DNA from: Coriobacteriaceae bacterium
GTDB taxonomy: Bacteria; Actinomycetota; Coriobacteriia; Coriobacteriales; Atopobiaceae
Direction: 5' to 3'
Length of the DNA stretch: 64,000 nucleotides
NCBI GenBank assembly: GCA_004557505.1
Contig: SFGZ01000008.1
Span: forward strand, 186,001-250,000
The position numbers and the translations under genes are program-made. The notes below the pieces were generated by a model, which saw only the letters and a program-made list of their open reading frames with translations, ran no database searches and had not been told where the DNA came from. Below are positions 34,070 to 42,644 of this stretch, in pieces; the first letter of the stretch is position 1; every line of letters starts with the position of its first letter.

Positions 34070-35503
34070 CTACGCCCTGCCTGGCGCATCGCCACTGGCG
34101 GCGGGGGCAGCGTCGGCGGCGGACTCGCCCGCGGCACCACGCGCCGCGCCGCGCACGGCACCGTCGGCTTCCTGCTTGGGCTGAAGCCCGGCCCGGTCGC
34201 GAGCGGTTGCCTCGGTGCGCCAGGCCTCCCAGCCGCGGGGACTCGGATGGTAGAACGCGCCGCGCTCAAGGCCCTCGGGCAGATAGCGCTGGTCCACCCA
34301 GCCCGTGGGGTAGTTGTGAGGGTAGAGGTAGGGACCGTACTCATCAGAGCCGGGACGGTGCCTGTCGCGCAGGTAGCTGGGCACCTCTCGGCGCGGCCCC
34401 TCGCGGACCTCCCTCAAGGCGGCGTCTATCCCCGCCTCGGCGGCATTCGACTTGGGCGCAAGAGCCATGTACTCGACGGCCTGGGCAAGGTTGATGCGGC
34501 ACTCCGGCAGGCCGATGACCTCGGTGGCCCTGAAGGCGGCCTCGGCGATGAGGAGCGCCTGCGGATCCGCGTTGCCAATGTCCTCCGAGGCCAGGATGAA
34601 GATGCGACGCGCGATGAACTTGGGGTCCTCGCCTGCGTCGAGCATGCGTGCCAGCCAATACAGCGCCGCATCCGGATCGCTCCCGCGCATGGACTTGATG
34701 AAGGCGGAGATGATGTCGTAGTGCATGTCGCCGGACTTGTCATAGGACAGGCTGTGGCGGGGGTTGGCCTCCAGCACGTGGGCGCGCGTGATGCGAACCG
34801 GCTCCTCGGGCGAGGCGGTGCCGGCAGGCGCGGCCATCTGGCTCGCCAGCTCAAGCGAGGTGAGCGATGCCCGCCCGTCGCCGCCGGCAAGGGTGACGAT
34901 CTCCTCGAGCGCGTCGTCGTCGAGCGCGAAGGCGCCCTTAAGGCCAAACTCCGAGGCGACGGCCCGGCGCACGATGGTGCGGACGGAGTCGTCATCGAGC
35001 GGCCCGAGCTCCACCACGCGCGAGCGCGAGAGCAGCGCCGAGTTCACCTCAAAGTAGGGGTTCTCGGTGGTGGCGCCCACGAGGACGACGATGCGGTCCT
35101 CGACGGCGTGCAGCAGCGCGTCCTGTTGGGAGCGGTTGAAGCGGTGTATCTCGTCCACAAAGAGAATCGTGCGACGGCCCAGGGAGAGCAGGCGGCTCTC
35201 GGCAGCCTCGATCTCGCGTCGGAGGTCCTTCACGGTGCCCGTGACGGCCGAGACCTCGACGAACTCCGCGTGCGTCGAGTTGGCGATGATACGTGCCAGC
35301 GTGGTCTTGCCCGTGCCGGCCGGCCCGTAGAGAATCACCGAGGAGAGCGTGTCGTGCTCGATTGCCGTGCGAAGCCAGCTGCCGGGGCCAGCGGCCTCGG
35401 TTTGGCCCACGTACTCCTCGAGCGTCTGCGGGCGCATGCGCGCGGCGAGAGGGGCGTTCATCACGCGCTTGTAGCGCTCTATGTTCGTGAAGAGGTTGTC
35501 CAT
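34070..35503 (-). CDS. rarA: Replication-associated recombination protein RarA (MgsA)
   Basis: 477 residues. AAA+ clamp-loader-like ATPase acting at stalled forks. Walker A YGPAGTGKTT (residues 59-68), Walker B LFVDEIHRFNRSQQDALL, sensor 1 GATTENPYFEVNSALLSR, then the RarA C-terminal domain (DKSGDMHYDIISAFIKSMRGSDPDAALYWLARML, split over residues 260-300) and YLPEGL..GAFYHPSPRGWE. ATG 35503 has no Shine-Dalgarno and lies 7 nt after a TACAAT -10, so the transcript is probably leaderless. The C-terminal 40 residues are Ala-rich and dispensable-looking. Confidence 0.94.
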   Translation of the reverse strand: MDNLFTNIERYKRVMNAPLAARMRPQTLEEYVGQTEAAGPGSWLRTAIEHDTLSSVILYGPAGTGKTTLARIIANSTHAEFVEVSAVTGTVKDLRREIEAAESRLLSLGRRTILFVDEIHRFNRSQQDALLHAVEDRIVVLVGATTENPYFEVNSALLSRSRVVELGPLDDDSVRTIVRRAVASEFGLKGAFALDDDALEEIVTLAGGDGRASLTSLELASQMAAPAGTASPEEPVRITRAHVLEANPRHSLSYDKSGDMHYDIISAFIKSMRGSDPDAALYWLARMLDAGEDPKFIARRIFILASEDIGNADPQALLIAEAAFRATEVIGLPECRINLAQAVEYMALAPKSNAAEAGIDAALREVREGPRREVPSYLRDRHRPGSDEYGPYLYPHNYPTGWVDQRYLPEGLERGAFYHPSPRGWEAWRTEATARDRAGLQPKQEADGAVRGAARGAAGESAADAAPAASGDAPGRA

Positions 35504-35510
35504 GCAAGCG

Positions 35511-35539
35511 ATTGTAGCCCAGGGGCGCGGCGCGGTCAG
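35511..35539 (-). promoter_or_regulatory. rarA promoter (CTGACC-17-TACAAT), leaderless transcript
   Basis: -35 CTGACC at 35534-35539, 17-nt spacer, -10 TACAAT at 35511-35516 on the minus strand. Only 7 nt separate the -10 from the ATG, so transcription should begin at or next to the start codon. Leaderless mRNAs are common in actinobacteria. Confidence 0.6.
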
Positions 35540-35610
35540 CCCAGCCAGGATCCACAACGCAATCGCGGCATGCGAGAGAGCCTGCCGAGAGAGTCCGACG
35601 GCGGCTCGTT

Positions 35611-35770
35611 GCAACACGTTCGGGGCCCGATCGTGTGACGACCTGCGCGGGTCACAGCTTCGGGTGCGAACGTGTGACGCCGACGGGGCCTGCCGCAACA
35701 CGTTCGGGGCCCGATCGTGTTGCGACCTGCGCGGGTCACAGCTTCGGGTGCGAACCTGTAGCGACGAGAG
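35611..35770. repeat. 84-bp tandem repeat with internal palindromes (about 1.9 copies)
   Basis: Units begin at 35611 and 35695 (GCAACACGTTCGGGGCCCGA). Each holds a 10-bp palindrome with one mismatch (CACGTTCGGG and CCCGATCGTG around one G), a TGTGAC/GTCACA stem and a TTCG/CGAA mini-hairpin. The copies differ at only a few bases over about 70 nt. Confidence 0.85.
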
Positions 35771-35940
35771 GCCCATCCGGGCCAGCCTCCCCGCGTCGGC
35801 CCTTGAGCGGCCGGCCCTCTCGCCGGCCCCTTTCCGGCCCTCTCGCCGGGCGTTCGTTTTTTCTGGAGTGACCGCTGTGGCGGGCCGAGCTGCCGCCGGT
35901 CGGTTAAGGTATCCACCGGGACATCGCACAGGGAGGAAGC

Positions 35941-36864
35941 ATGGCAGTCACAGCCAACAGGCCGCTCATAGGCATCACGTCGAGGCCGCGGGAGGACCCA
36001 GAGAGCCCAAACTGGACCATGACCGACGACCACTACGCCGCGTCGGTGGCAGACGCCGGCGGCATCCCGGTGGCTCTCCCCTATGCCATACCCTTTGGCT
36101 TTGACGTGACGACCCTCGTCCCGGATATCGTGCGACGCCTTGACGGCATCCTCTTCACGGGCGGCGGCGACATCGCCAGCGAATCCTTTGCCGGCCACGC
36201 CTATGCGCCGGAGAGCCATTCCCAGATCATGCTCACCTGCCCCGCCCGCGACGCCTTTGAGTGGGCACTCATGCGCGCATGCTGGGACGCCGACGTGCCG
36301 GTGCTTGGCATCTGCCGCGGCATGCAGGTCATGAACGTGACCCTTGGGGGCACGCTCGTGCGCGACATCAAGGACTATCCCACCAAGACCATCCCCCACA
36401 GCAGGCTCGACCAGCCGGACACCCCCGTCCACCAGGTGCGCGTTGCCGAGACGAGCCGCCTTGCCAAAATCCTTGGCTTCACTTCCGGCAAGGTGAACTC
36501 GCTTCACCACGAGGCCATCTGCGCCCAGGCGCCTAAGGGGCGCGTTGTGGCGTGGGCCGAGGACGGCACGCCGGAAGGCCTGGAGTTTGGCGAGAAGGCC
36601 TTCTTCCTGGGCGTGCAGTGGCATCCCGAGAAGCTCCGCACACAGCCGCGGCTCTTTGGCGCCTTCGTCGATGCCGCGCGCAGGCACGGCGCGGCGGTGC
36701 GCGCCGGCGCGGTAGCCAGACGCGCCGGCGCGCCGCTCCAGGCCCCGGGCGGCGAAAGCCCTCGCTGTAGTGAAAAGGTCTGTGCCGGTGCGGTCAAAGC
36801 GCCCATGACGGCGGGAGGGGCGACACGCCAGGGCACCCCCTATGGACGCGCTCCCTCGAAGTAG
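35941..36864 (+). CDS. Class I glutamine amidotransferase-like hydrolase (PuuD/gamma-Glu-GABA hydrolase family)
   Basis: 307 residues; GGGAGG lies 7 nt upstream of ATG 35941. The family hydrolyses gamma-glutamyl amides. Nucleophile Cys125 in LGICRGMQVMN; the His-Glu pair in LGVQWHPEKL; the FTGGGDI motif typical of PuuD-like proteins at residue 72. The domain ends near residue 245; the remaining 60 residues are low complexity and run 25 bp into the 3-prime end of dgt on the other strand. Physiological substrate unknown; no putrescine pathway genes nearby. Confidence 0.85.
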   Translation: MAVTANRPLIGITSRPREDPESPNWTMTDDHYAASVADAGGIPVALPYAIPFGFDVTTLVPDIVRRLDGILFTGGGDIASESFAGHAYAPESHSQIMLTCPARDAFEWALMRACWDADVPVLGICRGMQVMNVTLGGTLVRDIKDYPTKTIPHSRLDQPDTPVHQVRVAETSRLAKILGFTSGKVNSLHHEAICAQAPKGRVVAWAEDGTPEGLEFGEKAFFLGVQWHPEKLRTQPRLFGAFVDAARRHGAAVRAGAVARRAGAPLQAPGGESPRCSEKVCAGAVKAPMTAGGATRQGTPYGRAPSK

Positions 36865-38081
36865 CCGCGACGCGGGAAGAGCTCCCGCGCCTTGGGGAAG
36901 AGCTTTGAGCACGTGGCCATGAAGTAGTCGTCCGTCATCGACGAGACGAAGTCGACCACGGTAAGGTCTGGGTCCGTCTCCCAGTCATAGGTGCGGCCAT
37001 AGGGCGCGAGGTGGCGGCCAAGGGGCTCGATGTGGTGGCGGAAGATCGCGGCAGACTCGTTGCCCGCGCGCAGCGCCGCGAGCTCGTGCTCGTACAGCAG
37101 CGTGAAGAGCTCCGAGACGCCGCACGAGAAGTCCCCGTTGACCTCCGAGGCACCGTAGATCTTCTCGTAGTTCTCGCGCTTGGCCCGGCGCATCTCGGCA
37201 AAGCCCTCCTCGCTCATCTCGACGCGCGGCTTGCCCAGGCTGCTCTCGACCACATCCGCCACGAAGGCACCGAGCGCCCAGGCGTTGTACGCCCCACCAA
37301 GGCCGTCGTCGAAGCTCCTCTCGGTGCAGAGGCCGGCACGTATGGCGTCCTGGCGGTCCTTTCCCACGTAGGCGATGATGTCGGCGACGCGCACCACGCA
37401 GCCCTCAAGCGTCATGGGACGCAGGTGGGCGATGGCGGGGCCGCCACTCTCCCAGCACCCCTCCACCCCACGATCGAACTCGTCGAAACCGGCAAGCCCG
37501 CTTGTCTCGAAGACCTGCTGCTCGAACTCGCCGTTATGGCAAATGACGCCGTCGAGGGTCTGGAGGGCGAGGTTCCTGCCGTACGTGACGTCGAGGACGC
37601 GCACGCTCTGCACGTTGTGGGCAAAGAAGCGGCCGGTGCGGGCATGGTAGGCGTCGTTCAGGAAGCGCTCCCCAGCATGGCCGAAGGGCGTGTGGCCAAT
37701 GTCGTGCCCCAGCGCGATGGCCTCGATGAGGTCGAGGTTGAGGCCGAGCGCGGCACCGATGTCTTTGGCCACGCGGGCGACGAGCTGCACGTGCAGGCCG
37801 CGCCGGGCAAGATCGTCATCTGCACGGAACGAGAAGACCTGGGTCTTTCCGGCAAGGCGGTTGTACGCGGACATGTGCATGATCTTCTCGGCGTCACGCA
37901 CGAAGGCCGGGCGCAGGGCGCTCTCCTGGTCGCGCTCGGTCCTTTCGCGGCGAAGCGCGGCCGCGTTGGGCGTGGCAAACTGCGAGAGGGTACCGCTTGC
38001 GCGCTGGCTTGCGACGGCTTGCTGGGCGTTGGGCGAGAGCCGCCCCGTGAGGTGGGGCGCAAGCCTGTTGGTGACTTCCAT
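36840..38081 (-). CDS. dgt: dGTP triphosphohydrolase-like HD protein
   Basis: 413 residues. Hydrolyses dNTPs to nucleoside and triphosphate in the Dgt family. N-terminal RTPFVRDAEKIMHMSAYNRLAGKTQV-like segment (here RPAFVRDAEKIMHMSAYNRL), HD metal ligands His in HVQLVARVAK, GHDIGHTPFGHAGE and the later Asp region (VVRVADIIAYVGKD). It is the shorter, non-E. coli type. ATG 38081 follows GGAGGCAGCC; TAGAAT at 38115-38120 is a possible -10. Convergent with and overlapping the amidotransferase gene. Confidence 0.88.
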   Translation of the reverse strand: MEVTNRLAPHLTGRLSPNAQQAVASQRASGTLSQFATPNAAALRRERTERDQESALRPAFVRDAEKIMHMSAYNRLAGKTQVFSFRADDDLARRGLHVQLVARVAKDIGAALGLNLDLIEAIALGHDIGHTPFGHAGERFLNDAYHARTGRFFAHNVQSVRVLDVTYGRNLALQTLDGVICHNGEFEQQVFETSGLAGFDEFDRGVEGCWESGGPAIAHLRPMTLEGCVVRVADIIAYVGKDRQDAIRAGLCTERSFDDGLGGAYNAWALGAFVADVVESSLGKPRVEMSEEGFAEMRRAKRENYEKIYGASEVNGDFSCGVSELFTLLYEHELAALRAGNESAAIFRHHIEPLGRHLAPYGRTYDWETDPDLTVVDFVSSMTDDYFMATCSKLFPKARELFPRRGYFEGARP

Positions 38082-38237
38082 GGCTGCCTCCTGGCGTCTT
38101 GTTTGTCGAGGCAGATTCTATCAAGGGCGCGCGACAACAATTAGGGGCGCGGGGCGGCGAGGGGGACGGCCCAGGCGCGGGTCGGCGCGCGGGGCGGCCC
38201 CGCGGCCGCAATCGCGACGCCAGCGCCCCGGCGTCTC

Positions 38238-39614
38238 CTACTCCACGACGAGGCAGCCCATGTTGAGGCGATGCGTCCGCTCCCCAATGACGTTGCCCGT
38301 GCCGCAACGAGTGAAGACGCCGCCGAACTTGCCGTTGAAGAGGAAGAGCCCCTCCATGTTGCTCATCTCGGGAGCGTCAAGCGGGTCCTCACCAGGCTTG
38401 AGCACGCCACCGCGCAGGGTGGGCGTGCGATACTGCGGAGCATAGGCCTGCACCACGCCGCCGCCCTTCGCGCAGGCGGCCAGCGCGCTGTCCCACTCCT
38501 CCTGCGTCTTACAGTCGAGGCCGGCCACCACGCCCACGGCGTTGTAGCCGCCTGCTGGCTTCACGATCCAACGGTCCTTCTCGGCATAGGGCGAGAGGTC
38601 CGAATCGGCATCAAGCAGCACGGTCTCGGGGACGTGCGCCTCGATGAAGGCGCGCTCCTCGGGCGTGAGGATGCCGTCGACCGCGTCCGAGCGCATGATC
38701 GCAAAGACGGTCTTCGTGGCGCAGGGCCAGGTCCTGTAGCCGCCGATGACGCAGGCCAGGCCGCGGCGGGAGGCCTCGGCCAGCGCGTCGGCGCCCGGGC
38801 AGGGCTTCTCGGCAATCTCGGACGTGACGGCCCGACGGTATACGCAGGAGACGGGGCCTCCGGGCGCCATGAGGAGGTCGGTGCCGGCAACGTGCTCGAC
38901 GCGCAGGTCGCGGATGTCGCAGAACTGGGCGTAGATGCCCTTGTCGGAGAGACGCCAAAGGAAGTCCTCCAGCTCGTCGGTCGAGGCGCTCTCGGAATAG
39001 TCCACGATGCACAGCGACGGATGCTCCACGTTGCTGTCGAAGCGGCCGGCGTTCGCCCAGCTCGCGTATGTCTCGCGGATGGCCTCGATGGCCTTGCCCA
39101 CCACGTCGTACGTCGTGATGGACGGGTGCCTCTCGGCGAACCTGCGGTAGGCATGGGTTGTCTGGATGGCACGGGTGACCTCGACGGTCGAGGTCATGCC
39201 GGCCGACCCGTCGGTGTTAAGCTCGCAGAACTGGTAGTCGCCCGTCTCCTCGTTGAAGAAGACGTCGACGCGCGCGATGGGGATCATCTGCTCGTAGCCG
39301 GTTGGGATGACCGTAAGCTCCTCAAGCTCTGGGGAGAGGCGGAACAGCGCGCGGAATTCGGGATTGCGCAGGTACTCGGCCGTGATCTTGTCCATGATGC
39401 GGCCCATGGTCTCGGCGGCGTCGCGCAGTATGCCGATCTGGGCGGCATCGAAGATCTTGGGGGTCATGGCCCAAGAGACGGGTCCGCCGTGGTAGAGCGC
39501 GTGGGTGGTGAGGAGGTAACGGTCGCCGGCCTCCCTGCTCTCAACGTCACCGGCGAGTTCGCGAGCATACGAGAGAAACTCCTCCTCAAGCTCGCGTCCG
39601 TGAAGGTTAGCCAT
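38238..39614 (-). CDS. Circularly permuted ATP-grasp (glutathionylspermidine synthase-like) protein
   Basis: 458 residues from ATG 39614, with GGGAGTG upstream. The fold is recognised by YQFCELNTDGSAGM, a mid segment with KDRWIVKPAGGYNAVGVVAGLDCKT cut here as residues 345-370 (ATP-binding Lys and Gly loop), and EGLFLFNGKFGGVFTRCG near the end. Such enzymes join an acid and an amine using ATP; no substrate is known for this branch. It lacks the amidase half of E. coli Gsp. The upstream neighbour on the same strand is an SGNH-hydrolase/acetyltransferase fusion, hinting at a shared small-molecule or cell-wall modification. Confidence 0.65.
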   Translation of the reverse strand: MANLHGRELEEEFLSYARELAGDVESREAGDRYLLTTHALYHGGPVSWAMTPKIFDAAQIGILRDAAETMGRIMDKITAEYLRNPEFRALFRLSPELEELTVIPTGYEQMIPIARVDVFFNEETGDYQFCELNTDGSAGMTSTVEVTRAIQTTHAYRRFAERHPSITTYDVVGKAIEAIRETYASWANAGRFDSNVEHPSLCIVDYSESASTDELEDFLWRLSDKGIYAQFCDIRDLRVEHVAGTDLLMAPGGPVSCVYRRAVTSEIAEKPCPGADALAEASRRGLACVIGGYRTWPCATKTVFAIMRSDAVDGILTPEERAFIEAHVPETVLLDADSDLSPYAEKDRWIVKPAGGYNAVGVVAGLDCKTQEEWDSALAACAKGGGVVQAYAPQYRTPTLRGGVLKPGEDPLDAPEMSNMEGLFLFNGKFGGVFTRCGTGNVIGERTHRLNMGCLVVE

Positions 39615-39783
39615 ATGTGTCACTCCCTAATCGTCGCAGCCGTAAAGGGGCAATTCGGCGAGCGTCATTTATCTGCCTGTGGGTAGCAGCCGATTGTAAC
39701 TGCCTGGCAACAGCACCATTAATTCTGCATACTGCATGCTAGATCCATGCGGTTATGCAGTAGCTCGCAAGCAACACGTCCCG

Positions 39784-41643
39784 CTACCGGCGGCGGCTCA
39801 TGAAATGCATGTCCTTCTCAGGATACACCGTAAGGCCGAGCTTCTTTTGCAGCGCGATGGACGCCTGGTTGTTGGGCCACACCTCGCCCCAGGGCACAAG
39901 GCTGCGGTCGAGCTGCTCGTTGATCTTTGCAGACTCGAGCGCGGTCGCCCATCCGCGGCGGCGCTGCTCGGGGAAGACCTCCAGCATGCTGATGGCCCCC
40001 TCGGGATGCTCGCCGATGAAGGCACAGAGGCGGCCCGCCTCGAAGCCACCCAGCATGAGACCGCGTGCGAGGATGTCCTCTAGCTCTCCGGTCGCCAAGT
40101 ACTCCGGATGCGAGTAATGCGAGGCCACGAGGTCCGCATACGCTGGCGTGAGGGTGCGGATGTCGAGCGAGGGGTCCACGTCGAGGCGCCCCTTCTTCTC
40201 GTAGACGACCATGTTGCAGGACACGTCCTCGGTGAGGCCCAGGTCGCGACAGGCGTCGTGTACGGGCGTCGAGCCAAGGACGCACACCAGGTCGCGGGAG
40301 GAAAATGCGTTGAGCGCCTCGCGCGCGGCCTTTCGCGACGTCCCCCACACGAAGGTCCCGTGGCGCGGCACATCCAAGACGCACACGCCCTTCTCGGCGA
40401 CAAGGACCTCGCCGATCCCGCGACGCGCGCACTCCAGGATGGGAAACGCCTCGCGCGGGCCGCCCGAGAGGAGCTCGATCGCCCGCGCGCCGCGGGCCTC
40501 GGCAGGCTCGGCCAGCGCATCCATGATGTGTGCCAGACGCTCCGCGATGGTTGCGGAGCCGTCCGCGTTGGGGTGCTCGTATCCATCCGCCATCAGGACG
40601 GGACTTGCATGCAGGAGGCGCGACCCCTCGATCAGGTGCATGCCGGGGTTTGCCGCCGCGGCGCTGCGGATGAGGTCCGGCACGGCGGCAAAGCAGCTGC
40701 CACGGTGCGTGGGATGGGTCTCGTCAAGGTGCCAGAGCGGCGTCAGGACCCAGGCGGATGCCTCGGGCCACGCCTCGGCCACCTCGAAGAGGCTCGTGCG
40801 GATGTCACGAGAGATGCGCATCTCCTGACAAGGCTCGTAGCGGTAGTTCTCGCCCAGCTCGACCACCACGGCCGCAGGCGACGCCTCGTCGGACAGGCCC
40901 ACGGTCGAGCCAGGCAAAAACACCTGGCCGCCGATGCCCTGGTTGAGCACGTCCATGCCGAGTCGCGTGGCGAGACGCGCCGGCCAATTGTGCGCGGGAT
41001 CGCCGGCGACGAAGCCCTGGGCTATGGAGTCGCCAATGACCAGGAGCTGGTCGCGGGCGGCCACCGGCTCGATCACGTTGCCGTCACCCACGACGTGGCG
41101 CAGGTCGCAGCTCGTGAGGCACGGCAACCACACGCGCACGTGGTGGTGGCGGCCCATGCCGGGCAGGCGCTGGAGGTTGACCTCGGGCGCCTCGTTGGGA
41201 TCATCAAGCGCAAACTCCACGCGCGTGACGCCATCGCCGTTCTTTTCGGGAAGCACGCAGGACAGGTGCCTGCCGTCGACGTCGCACGAGAAGCCGTCGA
41301 GGGGTCCGTCGGGCGCGAAGGCGCACTCGGCGGCCTCTGACAGCACCTCGAGCGAACCGCGCGGGAAGGCCTCCACGCGGGCCTCGAGCACGATGGCAGA
41401 CGAGTCCGTCTCGAACTCGACGGTGACGCCGGCCGTGCAGGCGGCCATGGCCCGATAGAGGCCAGGATGCCATGCCCGGCAGCTCCCGATGGCCTTGAGC
41501 TGGCTCTTTGCGAAGCGCCAGGGATGGATCCACCCGTGATTCAACGATTCCGACCAGACGGCGCCGTGAAGCAGCCCCTCTGCGGGAACGCTCACGAGCA
41601 GGTCGGCCATGTCCCTCTCGTCCATGAGTTCACTGACGCTCAT
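39784..41643 (-). CDS. SGNH/GDSL hydrolase fused to GNAT acetyltransferase
   Basis: 619 residues. Residues 20-190 form a beta-rich N-terminal domain as in carbohydrate-esterase SGNH enzymes. Residues 198-375 are the hydrolase: nucleophile Ser206 (VIGDSIAQG), block II Gly (NQGIGGQ), block III Asn266 (GENYRY) and Asp353/His357 (DGYEHPN). From about 385 two GNAT-like halves follow, with the acetyl-CoA loop in LEVFPEQRRRGWATAL near residue 570. So one chain would both remove and add acyl groups, or the GNAT part supplies another step. No signal peptide, so cytoplasmic. Start ATG 41643 is plausible but has a weak ribosome site. Confidence 0.75.
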   Translation of the reverse strand: MSVSELMDERDMADLLVSVPAEGLLHGAVWSESLNHGWIHPWRFAKSQLKAIGSCRAWHPGLYRAMAACTAGVTVEFETDSSAIVLEARVEAFPRGSLEVLSEAAECAFAPDGPLDGFSCDVDGRHLSCVLPEKNGDGVTRVEFALDDPNEAPEVNLQRLPGMGRHHHVRVWLPCLTSCDLRHVVGDGNVIEPVAARDQLLVIGDSIAQGFVAGDPAHNWPARLATRLGMDVLNQGIGGQVFLPGSTVGLSDEASPAAVVVELGENYRYEPCQEMRISRDIRTSLFEVAEAWPEASAWVLTPLWHLDETHPTHRGSCFAAVPDLIRSAAAANPGMHLIEGSRLLHASPVLMADGYEHPNADGSATIAERLAHIMDALAEPAEARGARAIELLSGGPREAFPILECARRGIGEVLVAEKGVCVLDVPRHGTFVWGTSRKAAREALNAFSSRDLVCVLGSTPVHDACRDLGLTEDVSCNMVVYEKKGRLDVDPSLDIRTLTPAYADLVASHYSHPEYLATGELEDILARGLMLGGFEAGRLCAFIGEHPEGAISMLEVFPEQRRRGWATALESAKINEQLDRSLVPWGEVWPNNQASIALQKKLGLTVYPEKDMHFMSRRR

Positions 41644-42107
41644 CGCACGTCGCCCCTCTGCGATTCAGCCACGTTTTGTGCGCTGCGATTGATGTTGTCG
41701 GGCATCCATTGTGGCAGAAACTTTGGTGGCGCGGGCGCTGGGCAAGAAACGCGCATGCCGGCTGCCGCAGAATCCGCGAGCGCGGGGGCGAACTTCGCGC
41801 GCGGTCGCTGCGGGAGCGCGGGCCCTACGGCAGCGAGGCAGTGCGCCCCGTGGCAGCGCAGGCCCGTGGCAAGGAAATCCCCACTTTCCGGACGGTTAGG
41901 AATTTCCCGGACGTTTAGGGGCGGCTAACCGTCCGGAATCGGCGGAGCCGCCGGGGTGCCGCGGTTTTTCGACGTTTAGTGGCGGCTAACCGTCCGGGAA
42001 ATTCCTAACCGTCCGGGAAATGCGGAGCCGGCGGCACCGCCTTCCGGGCGCGTACGCACTCGCTGCGAAAACGCGCTCCACGGCGTCAGAGCCCTATGCG
42101 CCCTCGA
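41644..42107. other. Intergenic region dominated by dispersed repeat locus B
   Basis: 464 bp between the SGNH-GNAT start and the deoxyinosine glycosylase end. The promoter side (41644-41740) has no clear -10. From about 41790 a GC-rich stretch leads into the composite palindromic repeat (41879-42035). No gene is supported. Confidence 0.7.
41879..42035. repeat. Dispersed composite palindromic repeat, locus B
   Basis: Begins CCCACTTTCC, then GGACGGTTAG (41890), GGACGTTTAG (41909) with GGGCGG spacer and CTAACCGTCC (41925-41934); then GACGTTTAG (41971), spacer TGGCGG, CTAACCGTCC (41986-41995) and a further CTAACCGTCC (42005-42014), ending GGGAAATGCGGAGCCG. Aligns along its length with locus C. 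Confidence 0.85.
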
Positions 42108-42644
42108 CTACTCGCCCTCGGCCGCACGGCGAAGCGGCTCGTAGGCAGCGATAAGGCCGCCGAGGCGCATCCGGGCGTTCGCCGGGCTCGTGGAGGGAAG
42201 GCCCGTACACGGCATGCCACACGAAGGCTCGACAAGCCGCTGGTAGAGCCTTGTGGCGGTGCCGCCCGTGCAGAACACGCGAGCAATGGGCGCAGCCGAG
42301 AGGAGCCTGCCCACGTCATTGGGAACGGGGTTTCGGATGGAGGCGTCGCTCGCGCCGTGGATGGTGCAGCTCGCGAGCACGTCCCAGAGGGCAACGTGGT
42401 GGCGAAGGCACAGGTCACGGCGGGCGCCATTGGTCGTGGGTACGGGCTCGTCCCACAGCGCCGCCATCACGCGCCAGAAGCGGTTCTGGGGGTTGCCGTA
42501 GTAGAATCGCACCTCGCGCGACTTGGGGCTGGGCATGGTGCCAAGCACAAGCACGCGGCTTGTCTCATCGAAAACCGGCTCAAGCGGGTGGACGACGAGC
42601 TGGCCCGCATGGTCGGGGGCGTCTTTGCCTGCGTTACTCGCCAT
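42108..42644 (-). CDS. DNA-deoxyinosine glycosylase (uracil-DNA glycosylase superfamily)
   Basis: 178 residues from ATG 42644, overlapping the upstream phosphoesterase by 11 nt. Removes hypoxanthine (and in the superfamily uracil) from DNA. Signature VLVLGTMPSPKSREV then YYGNPQNRFWRVMAAL at residues 31-60 and the late active-site region LPSTSPANARM. Part of a small repair group with vsr. Followed by dispersed repeat locus B. Confidence 0.88.
   Translation of the reverse strand: MASNAGKDAPDHAGQLVVHPLEPVFDETSRVLVLGTMPSPKSREVRFYYGNPQNRFWRVMAALWDEPVPTTNGARRDLCLRHHVALWDVLASCTIHGASDASIRNPVPNDVGRLLSAAPIARVFCTGGTATRLYQRLVEPSCGMPCTGLPSTSPANARMRLGGLIAAYEPLRRAAEGE

Larger units (their letters stand above)
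35504..35940. other. Divergent intergenic region, rarA / amidotransferase
   Basis: 437 bp. Holds the leaderless rarA promoter at its left end, the 84-bp structured tandem repeat (35611-35770), GGCCGGCCCTCTCGCCGGCCC-like repeats at about 35809-35850 (described, not a gene), and the GGGAGG ribosome site of the plus-strand amidotransferase. The open frames across the repeat are artefacts of its periodicity (84 is a multiple of 3). Confidence 0.6.

Noticed and set aside
35611..35770. 84-bp repeats as CRISPR or coding repeats
   Set aside because: Units abut without spacers; open frames exist only because 84 is divisible by three, and lack ribosome sites.
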